This document shows, in pieces, positions 56,466 to 64,000 of a stretch of 64,000 bases of DNA (its first letter is position 1; each line of letters begins with the position of its first letter). The notes under the pieces are model-generated. The model saw nothing but the letters and a program-made list of their open reading frames with translations. It was not told the origin of the DNA and made no database searches. Location: NCBI RefSeq assembly GCF_030165005.1, contig NZ_JASNNW010000011.1, positions 1 through 64,000 on the forward strand, given 5' to 3'. The stretch comes from Blastococcus capsensis (lineage in GTDB: Bacteria; Actinomycetota; Actinomycetes; Mycobacteriales; Geodermatophilaceae). A program made the position numbers and the translations under genes.

Positions 56466-57133
56466 GCTTCCTCCTCCACCTGGACGACCCGGTCGACGAA
56501 GATGCCCGGGGTCACCACGCTCTCCGGGTCGAGGTCGCCGAGCTCGACGAACTCGCGCACCTGCACCACGGTGAGCGTGGCGGCGGTGGCCATCGTCGGG
56601 CCGAAGTTCCTCGCCGCCTTGTTGTAGACCAGGTTCCCCCAGCGGTCCCCCCGCAACGCCTTGACCAGCGCGACGTCGCCGCCCAGCGGCTCCTCGAAGA
56701 CGTGCCGCCGTCCGCCGATCATGCGAACCTCCTTGCCGCGGGCCAGCAGCGAGTCGGCACCGGCGGGGGTGAAGAAGCCGCCCAGGCCGGCGCCCGCCGC
56801 GCGCATGCGCTCGCTGAGCGTCCCCTGGGGAACGAGCTCCAGCTCGATGGTGCCGGCCCGGTAGAACTCCTCGAACCAGATCGAGCCCATCGACCGCGGG
56901 TACGAGCAGATGATCTTCCGCACCCGCCCTTCCCGGATGAGCGCGGCGACGTCGGTCTCCCCGCTCCCGGCGTTGTTCGTGACGATCGTGAGGTCCCGGG
57001 CCCCCTGGTCGAGGACCGCGTGCACCAGCTCCACCGGGACGCCGGCGGCACCGAAGCCGCCGACGAGGACGGTCGAGCCGTCTGCCAGCCCCTGGACCGC
57101 CTCGGCGAGGGACGCCACCCGTTTGTCGATCAC
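56462..57133 (-). CDS. 3-oxoacid/3-oxoadipate CoA transferase, subunit A
   Basis: CoA-binding subunit, 223 residues: TVLVGGFGAAGVPVELVHAV, TIVTNNAGSGETDVAALI, VPQGTLSERMRAAGAG and DVALVKALRGDRWGNLVY. Resembles PcaI. Lies 33 bp after tctA, so import and activation of the acid appear co-expressed. Confidence 0.9.
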   Translation of the reverse strand: MIDKRVASLAEAVQGLADGSTVLVGGFGAAGVPVELVHAVLDQGARDLTIVTNNAGSGETDVAALIREGRVRKIICSYPRSMGSIWFEEFYRAGTIELELVPQGTLSERMRAAGAGLGGFFTPAGADSLLARGKEVRMIGGRRHVFEEPLGGDVALVKALRGDRWGNLVYNKAARNFGPTMATAATLTVVQVREFVELGDLDPESVVTPGIFVDRVVQVEEEA

Positions 57134-57166
57134 TGCCGCCCCTCACGTTCGATGGAATCCGGTCGG

Positions 57167-58789
57167 TCAGGAGCGATCGCGCGGCACCCCGCTCTCGGCC
57201 GGAGGCGCCTGCTCGTCGGTGGTCTCGTTGCCGGGGGTGCCCTCGGGCTCGGCGGTGGTCCCCGTCGCGGCGAGGTCCTCCTCCCCCGGGGTCGCCGGCC
57301 GGCTGCGACGGCGACGCTTCCGGATCCCCGAGATCACGCTGATGATGATCACCAGCGCCATGAGGGCGAAGATGGTTCCGGACATGGGCCGGGTGATGAA
57401 GGTCGAGAACTCGCCGCCGGAGAGCAGCATCGATCGGCGGAAATTGGTCTCGAGGATCGAGCCGAGCACGAAGGCGAGCACCAGCGGGCCCGGCTCGAAC
57501 CCGGTCTTCTTCATCAGCCAGCCGACGAGGCCGAAGAGCAGCACGACCCACATGTCGAACGAGTCGTTGTTGACCGAGAAGACGCCGGCCATCGTGACCA
57601 GCAGCGCGAAGGCGGCGAGAATCCCGGACCGCACCCGCAGCAGCTGCACGAACACCCCCACCAGCGGGATGTTCAGCGCCAGCAGCATGAGGTTGCCGAT
57701 GTACATCGACGCGATGACGCCCCAGAAGATCTCGGGCTCCTGGGAGATCAGCTGGGGGCCGGGTGTGATGCCCTGGACCAGCAGCGCGCCGAAGATCAGC
57801 GCGAGGACCACGTTCGCCGGGATGCCGAGGGTGAGCAGCGGGATGAAGGCCGAGGTCGACGAGGCGTTGTTGGCCGTCTCCGGCCCCGCGACGCCCTCGA
57901 TGGCGCCCTTGCCGAACCGGCTCGGGTCCTTGGCGCGCCGCTTCTCGGTGGCGTAGGAGGCCAGCGAGGAGATGACCCCGCCGCCACCGGGCAGGACGCC
58001 GATGAAGAAGCCCATCACCGAGCCTCGGGCGATCGCACCCGAGGAGTCGCGGAAGTCCTTGCGGCTCGGCCAGACGTTCTTGAGCTTGGTCTTGATCGCC
58101 TGGGCCTTCTCGGTCTTCTCGACGTTGTAGAGGATCTCGCCGACGCCGAACAGGCCCATGGCCACCGCGACGAAGTCGAACCCGTCGAACAGCGCGATCT
58201 GCCCGAAGGTGAAGCGGGTGGTCCCGGTGATGTCATCCTGGCCGATGGTGGCCAGCAGCAGTCCCAGGGCCGCCATGCAGAGGCTCTTCACCGGGTGCCG
58301 GGTGCCCAGGTAGGTGACGAGCAGGATGCCGAGAGCAGTGAGCGCCACGTACTCCTGCGAGCCGAACTCGACGGCCAGGTCGGCCAGCGGCGGCGCCAGC
58401 AGGGTCAGCCCGATAACGGCGACCGTGCCCCCGATGAACGAGCCGACCGCCGCGATGCCCAGGGCGGGGCCGGCCCGGCCCTGCTTGGCCATCTGGTAGC
58501 CGTCGAACGTGGTGACGACCGAGGCCGCCTCGCCGGGCAGTTGCAGCAGCACCGAGGTGATCGTGCCGCCGTACATCGACCCGTAGTAGATGCCCGCCAG
58601 CAGGATGACGGCGGTGACGGGCTCGACCTCGTAGGTCAGCGGCAGCAGCAGGGCGATGGTCGCCGTCGGCCCCAGGCCGGGGAGCACACCGATGACCGTG
58701 CCGATGAGCACGCCGAGGAAGACGTAGAGCAGGTTGATCGGGTCGAGGGCGACGGCGAAGCCCTGGCCGATCCCGTCGAGAATGCCCAC
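57167..58789 (-). CDS. tctA: Tripartite tricarboxylate transporter, large permease
   Basis: Twelve-helix permease of 540 residues. GVLIGTVIGVLPGLGPTATIALLLP opens the conserved domain, with its second copy at GFFIGVLPGGGGVISSLASY; PLLTLGIPANVVLALIFGALL is also typical. The charged C-terminal tail of about 60 residues is cytoplasmic. With TctB and a TctC receptor it imports carboxylates using Na+ or H+ gradients. Confidence 0.92.
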   Translation of the reverse strand: MGILDGIGQGFAVALDPINLLYVFLGVLIGTVIGVLPGLGPTATIALLLPLTYEVEPVTAVILLAGIYYGSMYGGTITSVLLQLPGEAASVVTTFDGYQMAKQGRAGPALGIAAVGSFIGGTVAVIGLTLLAPPLADLAVEFGSQEYVALTALGILLVTYLGTRHPVKSLCMAALGLLLATIGQDDITGTTRFTFGQIALFDGFDFVAVAMGLFGVGEILYNVEKTEKAQAIKTKLKNVWPSRKDFRDSSGAIARGSVMGFFIGVLPGGGGVISSLASYATEKRRAKDPSRFGKGAIEGVAGPETANNASSTSAFIPLLTLGIPANVVLALIFGALLVQGITPGPQLISQEPEIFWGVIASMYIGNLMLLALNIPLVGVFVQLLRVRSGILAAFALLVTMAGVFSVNNDSFDMWVVLLFGLVGWLMKKTGFEPGPLVLAFVLGSILETNFRRSMLLSGGEFSTFITRPMSGTIFALMALVIIISVISGIRKRRRRSRPATPGEEDLAATGTTAEPEGTPGNETTDEQAPPAESGVPRDRS

Positions 58790-58790
58790 G

Positions 58791-59243
58791 TCAGCGCCCC
58801 GTTCCCGCTAAGAGGATGCCGTCGGGGAAGGGCACGGCCAGTGCCACCTCGAACAGCAGGTAGAACACCAGCGCGCCGCCGACCGCCAGCGGGACGGCCC
58901 AGCGCCACGGCTCCTTGGCGAACAGCCGCAGCCAGAGGAGCAGCATGAGGATGGCCGGGATGACGAAGCCGAGGATCTCGAAGAGCACGATGAACACCGC
59001 GAGGCTCAGCAGCCCGCCCAGGATGCGCAGTGCGTTCCGGTTCCACTGCTCGTAGTCGTCGGGGTCGTCGATGAACAGGAGCAGCAGCGCGGTCAGCGCC
59101 ATCAGCGACGCCACGATGAACGGCCAGAGCCCCGACCCGGGAGCACTCAGCTCTCCGAGCCCCAGCTGGTACGCGCCGTACATCGCGGCGAGGCCGAACA
59201 CCAGCAGGACCGCGGGGGCCAGCCGGTGCAGGTGCTTGGACAT
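58791..59243 (-). CDS. tctB: Tripartite tricarboxylate transporter, small permease
   Basis: Four-helix membrane subunit of 150 residues (LAPAVLLVFGLAAMYGAYQLGLG, GSGLWPFIVASLMALTALLLL). ATG at 59243 is just downstream of a G-rich low-complexity stretch. Its stop is one base before the tctA start region. Confidence 0.88.
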   Translation of the reverse strand: MSKHLHRLAPAVLLVFGLAAMYGAYQLGLGELSAPGSGLWPFIVASLMALTALLLLFIDDPDDYEQWNRNALRILGGLLSLAVFIVLFEILGFVIPAILMLLLWLRLFAKEPWRWAVPLAVGGALVFYLLFEVALAVPFPDGILLAGTGR

Positions 59244-59280
59244 CGGGAACTCCAGGGGACGCGGGGACCGGGAGCGGACC

Positions 59281-59413
59281 GGCGGCGGGGGGGGGGGGGG
59301 GGGGCGGGGGGGGCCCCCCCCCCGGGCGGCGGCCCGCCCCACCGGGGGGGGGGCCGGGCGGGCCCCGGGCGGGGGGGGCCCCGGCGGGCCGGGGCCCCCC
59401 CCACGGCGGGGCG
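59281..59413. other. Homopolymeric G/C stretch, probable sequence artefact
   Basis: About 130 bp made almost only of long G and C runs, including G tracts of more than 15. No reading frame or structure is convincing. It begins 38 bp before tctB and ends at the stop of receptor 2. It could be a true unstable spacer, but its composition differs even from the surrounding GC-rich DNA. Confidence 0.7.
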
Positions 59414-60418
59414 TCACTCCTGCAGGATCGGGCCGTAGGCCTCGATGATGCTGTCGATCCGCGACGAGAAGGCATCGGAGTCGATGAACTCGTCGGGCAC
59501 GTACTGCTCACCCAACTGCTCGCGGACGTCGTCCTTCTGCAGGCACGTGTCCACCGTCTCCTCGAGCGTGGAGACGACGTTGTCCGGAACGCCGGCCGGC
59601 GCCGCGAGACCGAAGACCGACACGCTGTTGGTCAGCTCGGGGAAGCCGGACTCCGCGAGGGTCGGCGCGTCGATGTAGTCCACCGGCTCCGCCGGGCTGA
59701 CCGCCAGCGGGAGGAAGCTGCCGGCCTCGATGTTCTCCAGGACGTCCTGGGAAGAGTTGATGAAGACGGCGTCGACGTTGCCACCCAGGATGGCCGTGGT
59801 CATCTCGGCGTTGCCGGTGAACGGCACCGCCGTCACCTCGACGCCGTACTCCTCGGCCAGCCGCCGGAGTTCCATCGCCTGCGACGTCGTCGTGCCGGGG
59901 ACCCCGACGTTGAGCTCGCCCGGGTTCTCCTCGGCGTACTGGAAGAACTCCTCGGCGGTGCTGAACTGCGAGTCCGCCCCGACGATCAGCGCCGACGGGA
60001 TCTCGGTGACCACGGCGATCGGAACGTAGTCCTCGTTCGTGTAGCCCACGTCGTCCTGCAGCGGGTTGGTCGCCGAGGCGGGCACCGCGATCAGCGACAG
60101 GGTGTAGCCGTCGTTGCCGCCGGCGAGCATGGCCTGCATGCCGACCGAGCCGGAGGCACCCTCCCGGTTCTCCACGACCACGGTCTGCCCGAGCTCTTCC
60201 TCGATGCAGGACCCGATCGTGCGCCCCGCCAGGTCGGTGGGGCCACCGGCGGCGTAGGGGACGATCAGGGTGATGCTCTCGGTCGGGTAGTCGGCGGCGG
60301 CCGCGTCGCCGCCGCCCCCGGCGTCGGTCTCGGGCTCGGCCGCGTCGTCACCGCACGCGGTGAGGACCAGGACGGACGCCGCCAGCAGGGCTGGGGCGGT
60401 GGCGCGGAAACGTCGCAT
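59414..60418 (-). CDS. TctC/Bug-family binding lipoprotein 2
   Basis: Receptor of 334 residues with lipobox LTAC (Cys 22), very similar to receptor 1 along its whole length (VPYAAGGPTDLAGRTIGSC, NREGASGSVGMQAMLAGG, VPFTGNAEMTTAILGG). The C-terminus ends GPILQE. It retains GGPTDLAGRT, the usual carboxylate-contact loop; receptor 1 has GGPITLMGQT there, so ligands may differ. Confidence 0.88.
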   Translation of the reverse strand: MRRFRATAPALLAASVLVLTACGDDAAEPETDAGGGGDAAAADYPTESITLIVPYAAGGPTDLAGRTIGSCIEEELGQTVVVENREGASGSVGMQAMLAGGNDGYTLSLIAVPASATNPLQDDVGYTNEDYVPIAVVTEIPSALIVGADSQFSTAEEFFQYAEENPGELNVGVPGTTTSQAMELRRLAEEYGVEVTAVPFTGNAEMTTAILGGNVDAVFINSSQDVLENIEAGSFLPLAVSPAEPVDYIDAPTLAESGFPELTNSVSVFGLAAPAGVPDNVVSTLEETVDTCLQKDDVREQLGEQYVPDEFIDSDAFSSRIDSIIEAYGPILQE

Positions 60419-60466
60419 GGTGTGGTTCCTCCGGTAGTGCGGGGTCGGTACTGGGTGGTGCGCAGG

Positions 60467-61447
60467 TCAGCCGAGGATCGGCTCGTACGCCTGCTGTGTC
60501 TCGTCGAGGATCGAGCCCAGCTCCTCGGCGCCGGCGAACTCCTCGGGGACGTACTGCTCGCCGATCGTCTGGCGGACCTCGTCGCTGTCCAGGCAGGTCT
60601 GCAGCGTGTCCTCGAGCGTCGTCACGACGTCGTCGGGCAGGCCGGCGGGGCCGGCGAGGCCGAAGGTCGAGCCCGAGAGGGTCAGCCCTTCGTAGCCCAG
60701 CTCGGTGAAGGTCGGGGTGTCGGGCAGCCAGGACAGCCGCTCCTCCGACGACGCCACCAGCGGCTGGAACGCCCCCGCCTCGATGTTCTCCACGACGTCC
60801 GAGGACGCGTTGATCAGCACCGCGTCGACGTTGCCGCCGAGCAGGGCGGTGGTCATCTCGGCGTTGCCGTTGAAGGGCACCGCGGTGACCTGGACGTCGT
60901 GCTCGTCGGCGAGCCGCTGGAGCTCGATGGCCTGCGGCGTCGAGGCGCCGGGGACCCCGACGGTGACCGTGCCCGGTTCGGCCTCGGCCGCGGCGAAGAA
61001 GTCCTCGGCGGAGGCGAACCGCGAGTTCTCACCGACCGCGACGACCGAGGGCACCTCCGACATGACGCCGATCGGGGTGAAGTCGTCCTTGGTGTAGTCG
61101 AGGTCGTTGGCCAGGGGGGTCAGGACCGTGGTGCCGGCGGTGACCAGCGACAGGGTGTACCCGTCGGGCTCGGCGCCGGCCAGCTCGGTCATGGCCAGCG
61201 CACCGGATCCGCCCTCCATGTTCTCGACCACGACCGTCTGCCCCAGCTCCTCCTCGAGGCAGGCGCCGACGGTGCGGGTGGTGAGGTCGGTGGGGCCACC
61301 GGCGCCGTAGGGCACCAGCATCCGGATCGACTCGGTCGGGTACGAGGCGGCGGCCTCCCCGGCGGGGGCGGCCTCCTCGGCGTTCTCACCGCACGCCGCC
61401 ACGAGGCCCAGCAGGACGAGGCCACCGAGGGCTGAGTGGATCCGCAT
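60467..61447 (-). CDS. TctC/Bug-family binding lipoprotein 3
   Basis: Third receptor, 326 residues, lipobox VAAC (Cys 19). Less similar to receptors 1 and 2 (RMLVPYGAGGPTDLTTRTVG, VVENMEGGSGALAMTELAG, LDYTKDDFTPIGVMSEVPS). It is the first transporter gene after the ThDP enzyme, 48 bp upstream of receptor 2. Confidence 0.87.
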   Translation of the reverse strand: MRIHSALGGLVLLGLVAACGENAEEAAPAGEAAASYPTESIRMLVPYGAGGPTDLTTRTVGACLEEELGQTVVVENMEGGSGALAMTELAGAEPDGYTLSLVTAGTTVLTPLANDLDYTKDDFTPIGVMSEVPSVVAVGENSRFASAEDFFAAAEAEPGTVTVGVPGASTPQAIELQRLADEHDVQVTAVPFNGNAEMTTALLGGNVDAVLINASSDVVENIEAGAFQPLVASSEERLSWLPDTPTFTELGYEGLTLSGSTFGLAGPAGLPDDVVTTLEDTLQTCLDSDEVRQTIGEQYVPEEFAGAEELGSILDETQQAYEPILG

Positions 61448-61564
61448 GGTTCCTCCGGGGGGGTGGTCACGGCCACCGCGGGTCTCGCAGTGGCCCGGGT
61501 CACGACGATGTAAGCACAGGCGGAGGACGGTGGCGCCCGGTGGTCGGCAACGATCCGGACTCGA

Positions 61565-63115
61565 TCACGGACCGGGCAGGACCACATCGATCAGGTGCGG
61601 GCCGGGCTCGGCCAGCGCACGGCGGAACTGCTGGATCAGGTCCTCGGCGGTCCGCGCCCTGGTCGCCGGGACGCCCATGCCCGTCCCCATGGCCGCGAAG
61701 TCCAGCTCCGGCCGCCCGAGCTCCAGCAGGTCCCTCGCCCGCGGCCCGGAGGCCGACGCTCCCACGTTGGCGAGCTCCCCCTCGAGGATCCGGTAGGAGC
61801 GGTTGCTGAACACCAGGGTGGTGACGTCGAGCCCCTCGCGGGCCTGGGTCCACAGGGCCGAGACCGTGTACATGGCACTGCCGTCGCCCTCGAGGCAGAT
61901 CACCGGGCGCCCCGGCGCCGCGACCGCGGCCCCGGTCGCCACCGGCAGCCCCTGGCCGATCGCTCCCCCGGTGAGCGTGAGCCAGTCGTGCGGCGGCGCA
62001 CCCGCGGTCGGGCCGGGCATCTGCCGGGTGGAGGTGACCCCTTCGTCGACCACGATGGCGCCCTCGGGGAGCAGCGCACCCAGGATCCGGCCGATCGAGT
62101 CCAGGCTCAGCTCGCCGGTGGGCAGCTCCGGCCGCCCGGCCGGCTGCAGCACCGCCTCCGCGGGGGCGCCCACGAGGTCGGCGAGCCGCTCCAGCGCACC
62201 GGGCAGGTCGTCGGCGACCACACCCAGCTGGTGCACCTCGCAGCCCTCGGGCACGAGGTCGCTGGGCTGGTCGGGATAGGCGAAGAACGACACCGGGGGC
62301 CGGGCACCGACCAGCACCAGGTGGCGGACGCCGGCCAGCCGCCGGGTGACCTGGCCGGCCGCGCGCGGGAGGCGCTCGACCACCGGCCGGCCCGCGCCGC
62401 GCTCCAGCCGGGCGGGGAACGTCTCGCAGAACAGCGGCGCGCCCACGGCGGCCGCCACCCGGCTCGCGGCCACGAGGCCCGGCGTCCGGGTCGCTCCCGC
62501 GCCGACCAGCAGGGCGCACGGCTCGCCGGAGGTCAACACCGCGGCCACGGCGGCGACGGCGTCGTCCGGCACCGCCGCCGGCGCCTCGACCGGTAGCGGC
62601 GCGGCGATCGCGGCACCGGCCGACCAGGAGGTGTCCGCGGGCAGGACCAGCGTGGCGATCTGACCGGGAGCGCTGCGCGCCGCGGCCACGGCGGCCGCGG
62701 CGTCGTCACCGACGTCGGCCGAGCTCGCGGAGCGGCGCAGCCAGCCCGACACGGTGCCGGCGAGCGCGTCGATGTCCGACTCGAGAGGCGAGTCGTAGGC
62801 CTTGTGGTAGCCGGCGTGGTCGCCCACGACCGTCACGATCGGCGTCCGCGCACGACGGGCGTTGTGCAGGTTGGCCAGCCCGTTGGCGAGCCCCGGCCCC
62901 AGGTGCAGCAGGACGGACGCGGGGCGGCCGGTCATCCGTCCGTAGCCGTCGGCGGCACCGGTGGCCACGCCTTCGAACAGGCAGAGGACGCCGCGCATCT
63001 CCGGCACCTTGTCGAGCGCGGCGACGAAGTGCATCTCCGACGTGCCGGGGTTGCTGAAGCAGACGTCGACCCCGCCGTCCACCAGCGTGCGGATGAGCGC
63101 CTGGGCGCCGTTCAC
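61565..63115 (-). CDS. ThDP-dependent acetolactate synthase-like / benzoylformate decarboxylase-like enzyme
   Basis: ThDP enzyme of 516 residues. The N-terminal Pyr domain has the activating Glu in CLFEGVATGAADGYGRM, the C-terminal PP domain the ThDP/Mg motif LEGDGSAMYTVSALWTQARE with NRSY at its end. The family is often labelled acetolactate synthase large subunit, but there is no regulatory subunit gene, and the cluster context (CoA transferase, carboxylate import) suggests a decarboxylase or lyase of a 2-oxo acid. The reaction is not known. Confidence 0.82.
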   Translation of the reverse strand: MNGAQALIRTLVDGGVDVCFSNPGTSEMHFVAALDKVPEMRGVLCLFEGVATGAADGYGRMTGRPASVLLHLGPGLANGLANLHNARRARTPIVTVVGDHAGYHKAYDSPLESDIDALAGTVSGWLRRSASSADVGDDAAAAVAAARSAPGQIATLVLPADTSWSAGAAIAAPLPVEAPAAVPDDAVAAVAAVLTSGEPCALLVGAGATRTPGLVAASRVAAAVGAPLFCETFPARLERGAGRPVVERLPRAAGQVTRRLAGVRHLVLVGARPPVSFFAYPDQPSDLVPEGCEVHQLGVVADDLPGALERLADLVGAPAEAVLQPAGRPELPTGELSLDSIGRILGALLPEGAIVVDEGVTSTRQMPGPTAGAPPHDWLTLTGGAIGQGLPVATGAAVAAPGRPVICLEGDGSAMYTVSALWTQAREGLDVTTLVFSNRSYRILEGELANVGASASGPRARDLLELGRPELDFAAMGTGMGVPATRARTAEDLIQQFRRALAEPGPHLIDVVLPGP

Positions 63116-63215
63116 GCGCGCACCCCGGAGGGGAGACGCGCCGGGTGATGCCGGTCACGGAAGGCTGTCACGCCGGAGACCGTACGCGCGCCGCGCCCGG
63201 TCCACCCGGCCGAGG

Positions 63216-63716
63216 TCAGCGGCGGCTGCGGGCGGCGGCCGAGACCCGGGCCAGGGCGTCGGTGACGACGGCCGCGTCGTCCCCGACCAGGGCGAGCAGG
63301 TGGGCGACGAGCTCGTCGTGGGTGACGCGGGCCGCCTCCACCCGTTCCCGGCCGGCCGGGGTCAGCCGGGCGTGCAGCAGGCGCTTGTCTATCTGCACCC
63401 GTTCCCGGATGACCAGGCCTTCGGCGACCAGCCGGTTGATCGTGCTGGTGACGCCGGGCCGCGAGAGCCCGACGGCCTCGGCGACCTCCCCCATCGAGGC
63501 CCGCCCGCCCGACGAGTCGGCGATCCGGCGGAGCGCCTCGAAGCCGGTGAGGGACAGGTCGTGGTGGCGGTGGAGCGCCGAGTCGACCCGTCGGGTGATC
63601 CGGTCGTGCGCCTGGACGATGCGCAACCACGTCTCGGCGGGGCGGGGAGCGACTCCTGGAAGAGCGGCGGCGTCCCGGGGGACTTCGCGCGCGAGCGCGT
63701 CCTCGGACAGTGACAC
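63216..63716 (-). CDS. MarR-family transcriptional regulator
   Basis: Winged-helix regulator of 166 residues. Recognition region SMGEVAEAVGLSRPGVTSTINRLVAEGLV and wing RERVQIDKRLLHARLTPAGRE are typical MarR. It lies upstream of the catabolic module on the same strand, about 100 bp ahead of the ThDP gene, and likely represses it until a phenolic or carboxylate ligand binds. ATG/GTG start at 63716 has no strong alternative. Confidence 0.88.
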   Translation of the reverse strand: MSLSEDALAREVPRDAAALPGVAPRPAETWLRIVQAHDRITRRVDSALHRHHDLSLTGFEALRRIADSSGGRASMGEVAEAVGLSRPGVTSTINRLVAEGLVIRERVQIDKRLLHARLTPAGRERVEAARVTHDELVAHLLALVGDDAAVVTDALARVSAAARSRR

Positions 63717-63754
63717 CTGCCCATCGTCCCCGGAACCGGGAACGGCGAAACCGG

Positions 63755-64000
63755 TCAGGCGGTACGGATCGGGCCGCGCCGGCGGTCGGCGCGCTGCTGA
63801 CCCGCGACCGAGACCAGCGCGCCGACCGTGCCGACGAGCGCCACCGCCGCCGCGATCAGGGAGGCGAGCGAGACGGCACCGCGCGTCCGGCCGGCCGGCT
63901 CCAGCGCGGCGGCGACCTGCAGATCCACACCGGTGCTGACGGCGGAGTCGACGCCGACGAGGTCGAGGATGGCGGGGCCCGCCGTCACGTCCCCGGGGAT
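63755..64000 (-). CDS. C-terminal part of a membrane protein, running off the window
   Basis: The frame is open to the last base (it reads IPGDVTAGPAILDLVGV at the edge) and ends at 63755, so the 5' part is outside. A single transmembrane helix (SLASLIAAAVALVGTVGALVSVAG) is followed by a short basic tail, giving a C-terminal anchor with the bulk of the protein probably outside. No family is recognised. Confidence 0.6.
   Translation of the reverse strand: MPGDVTAGPAILDLVGVDSAVSTGVDLQVAAALEPAGRTRGAVSLASLIAAAVALVGTVGALVSVAGQQRADRRRGPIRTA

Noticed and set aside
59147-59404. Gly/Pro/Arg frames across the poly-G block
   Set aside because: They only reflect homopolymer runs and have no start signal or domain.

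Overview
The window is about 64 kb of very GC-rich bacterial DNA. GTG starts, 4-bp stop/start overlaps, a small SRP RNA upstream of dnaX, serine tRNAs between genes, an adenosine-deaminase-associated protein next to an O-methyltransferase, and a DUF2630 protein all point to a high-GC actinobacterium. Protein style and the dispersed palindromes suggest Geodermatophilaceae (Blastococcus, Geodermatophilus or Modestobacter); that assignment is inference.

Layout. 1-1420: a complete IS701-type insertion sequence flanked by CTAG, with its transposase split by a -1 frameshift. 1.7-4.3 kb: an XRE regulator, then leuA behind an attenuator encoding a Leu-Leu-Leu leader peptide. 4.3-10.8 kb: a six-gene Mrp/Mnh Na+/H+ antiporter operon (A-B fused, C, D, E, F, G). 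10.9-18.9 kb: a decayed histidine kinase, an ABC-F ATPase, an SPW-VKOR membrane protein, pirin plus a decayed second pirin, a TPM-domain protein and a Rieske protein. 19-25 kb: a complete dipeptide/oligopeptide ABC importer (dppABCDF). 25.3-29 kb: recR, ybaB, dnaX and SRP RNA. 29-36.4 kb: an EamA transporter, two tRNA-Ser genes, a Ser/Thr kinase, tadA with associated genes, and tyrA. 36.5-43.2 kb: a PucR-type regulator divergent from a five-gene branched-chain amino acid ABC importer. 43.4-54.3 kb: a UDP-glucuronate decarboxylase-like epimerase, a VWA lipoprotein-like protein, and a seven-gene minus-strand operon combining four sugar transferases (two GT9, two GT4-type), hldE, gmhA and a GT2-GmhB fusion. 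54.4-63.7 kb: a catabolic module with a MarR regulator, a ThDP enzyme, tripartite tricarboxylate transporter genes with three binding proteins, and a two-subunit CoA transferase, interspersed with decayed duplicate fragments. The last 250 bp hold the end of a membrane protein that runs off the window.

The most interesting system is the heptose glycan operon. GmhA, both halves of HldE and a GmhB domain fused to a family-2 glycosyltransferase together give a full route from sedoheptulose 7-phosphate to an ADP-heptose-type donor, next to two GT9 heptosyltransferase-like enzymes, in a bacterium that should have no lipopolysaccharide. An ACACT..AGTGT palindrome upstream of this operon resembles a 20-bp perfect palindrome upstream of the nearby epimerase gene, suggesting shared control.

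Non-coding structure is rich: three members of one long-palindrome family (1605, 11119, 33241), two of another (18914, 47207), a GC-rich 3' element placed directly after two stop codons (36434, 44391), a duplicated gene-junction sequence inside the heptose operon, and paired direct repeats between the PucR and liv genes. A run of G/C homopolymers at 59281-59413 looks like a sequencing or assembly problem.
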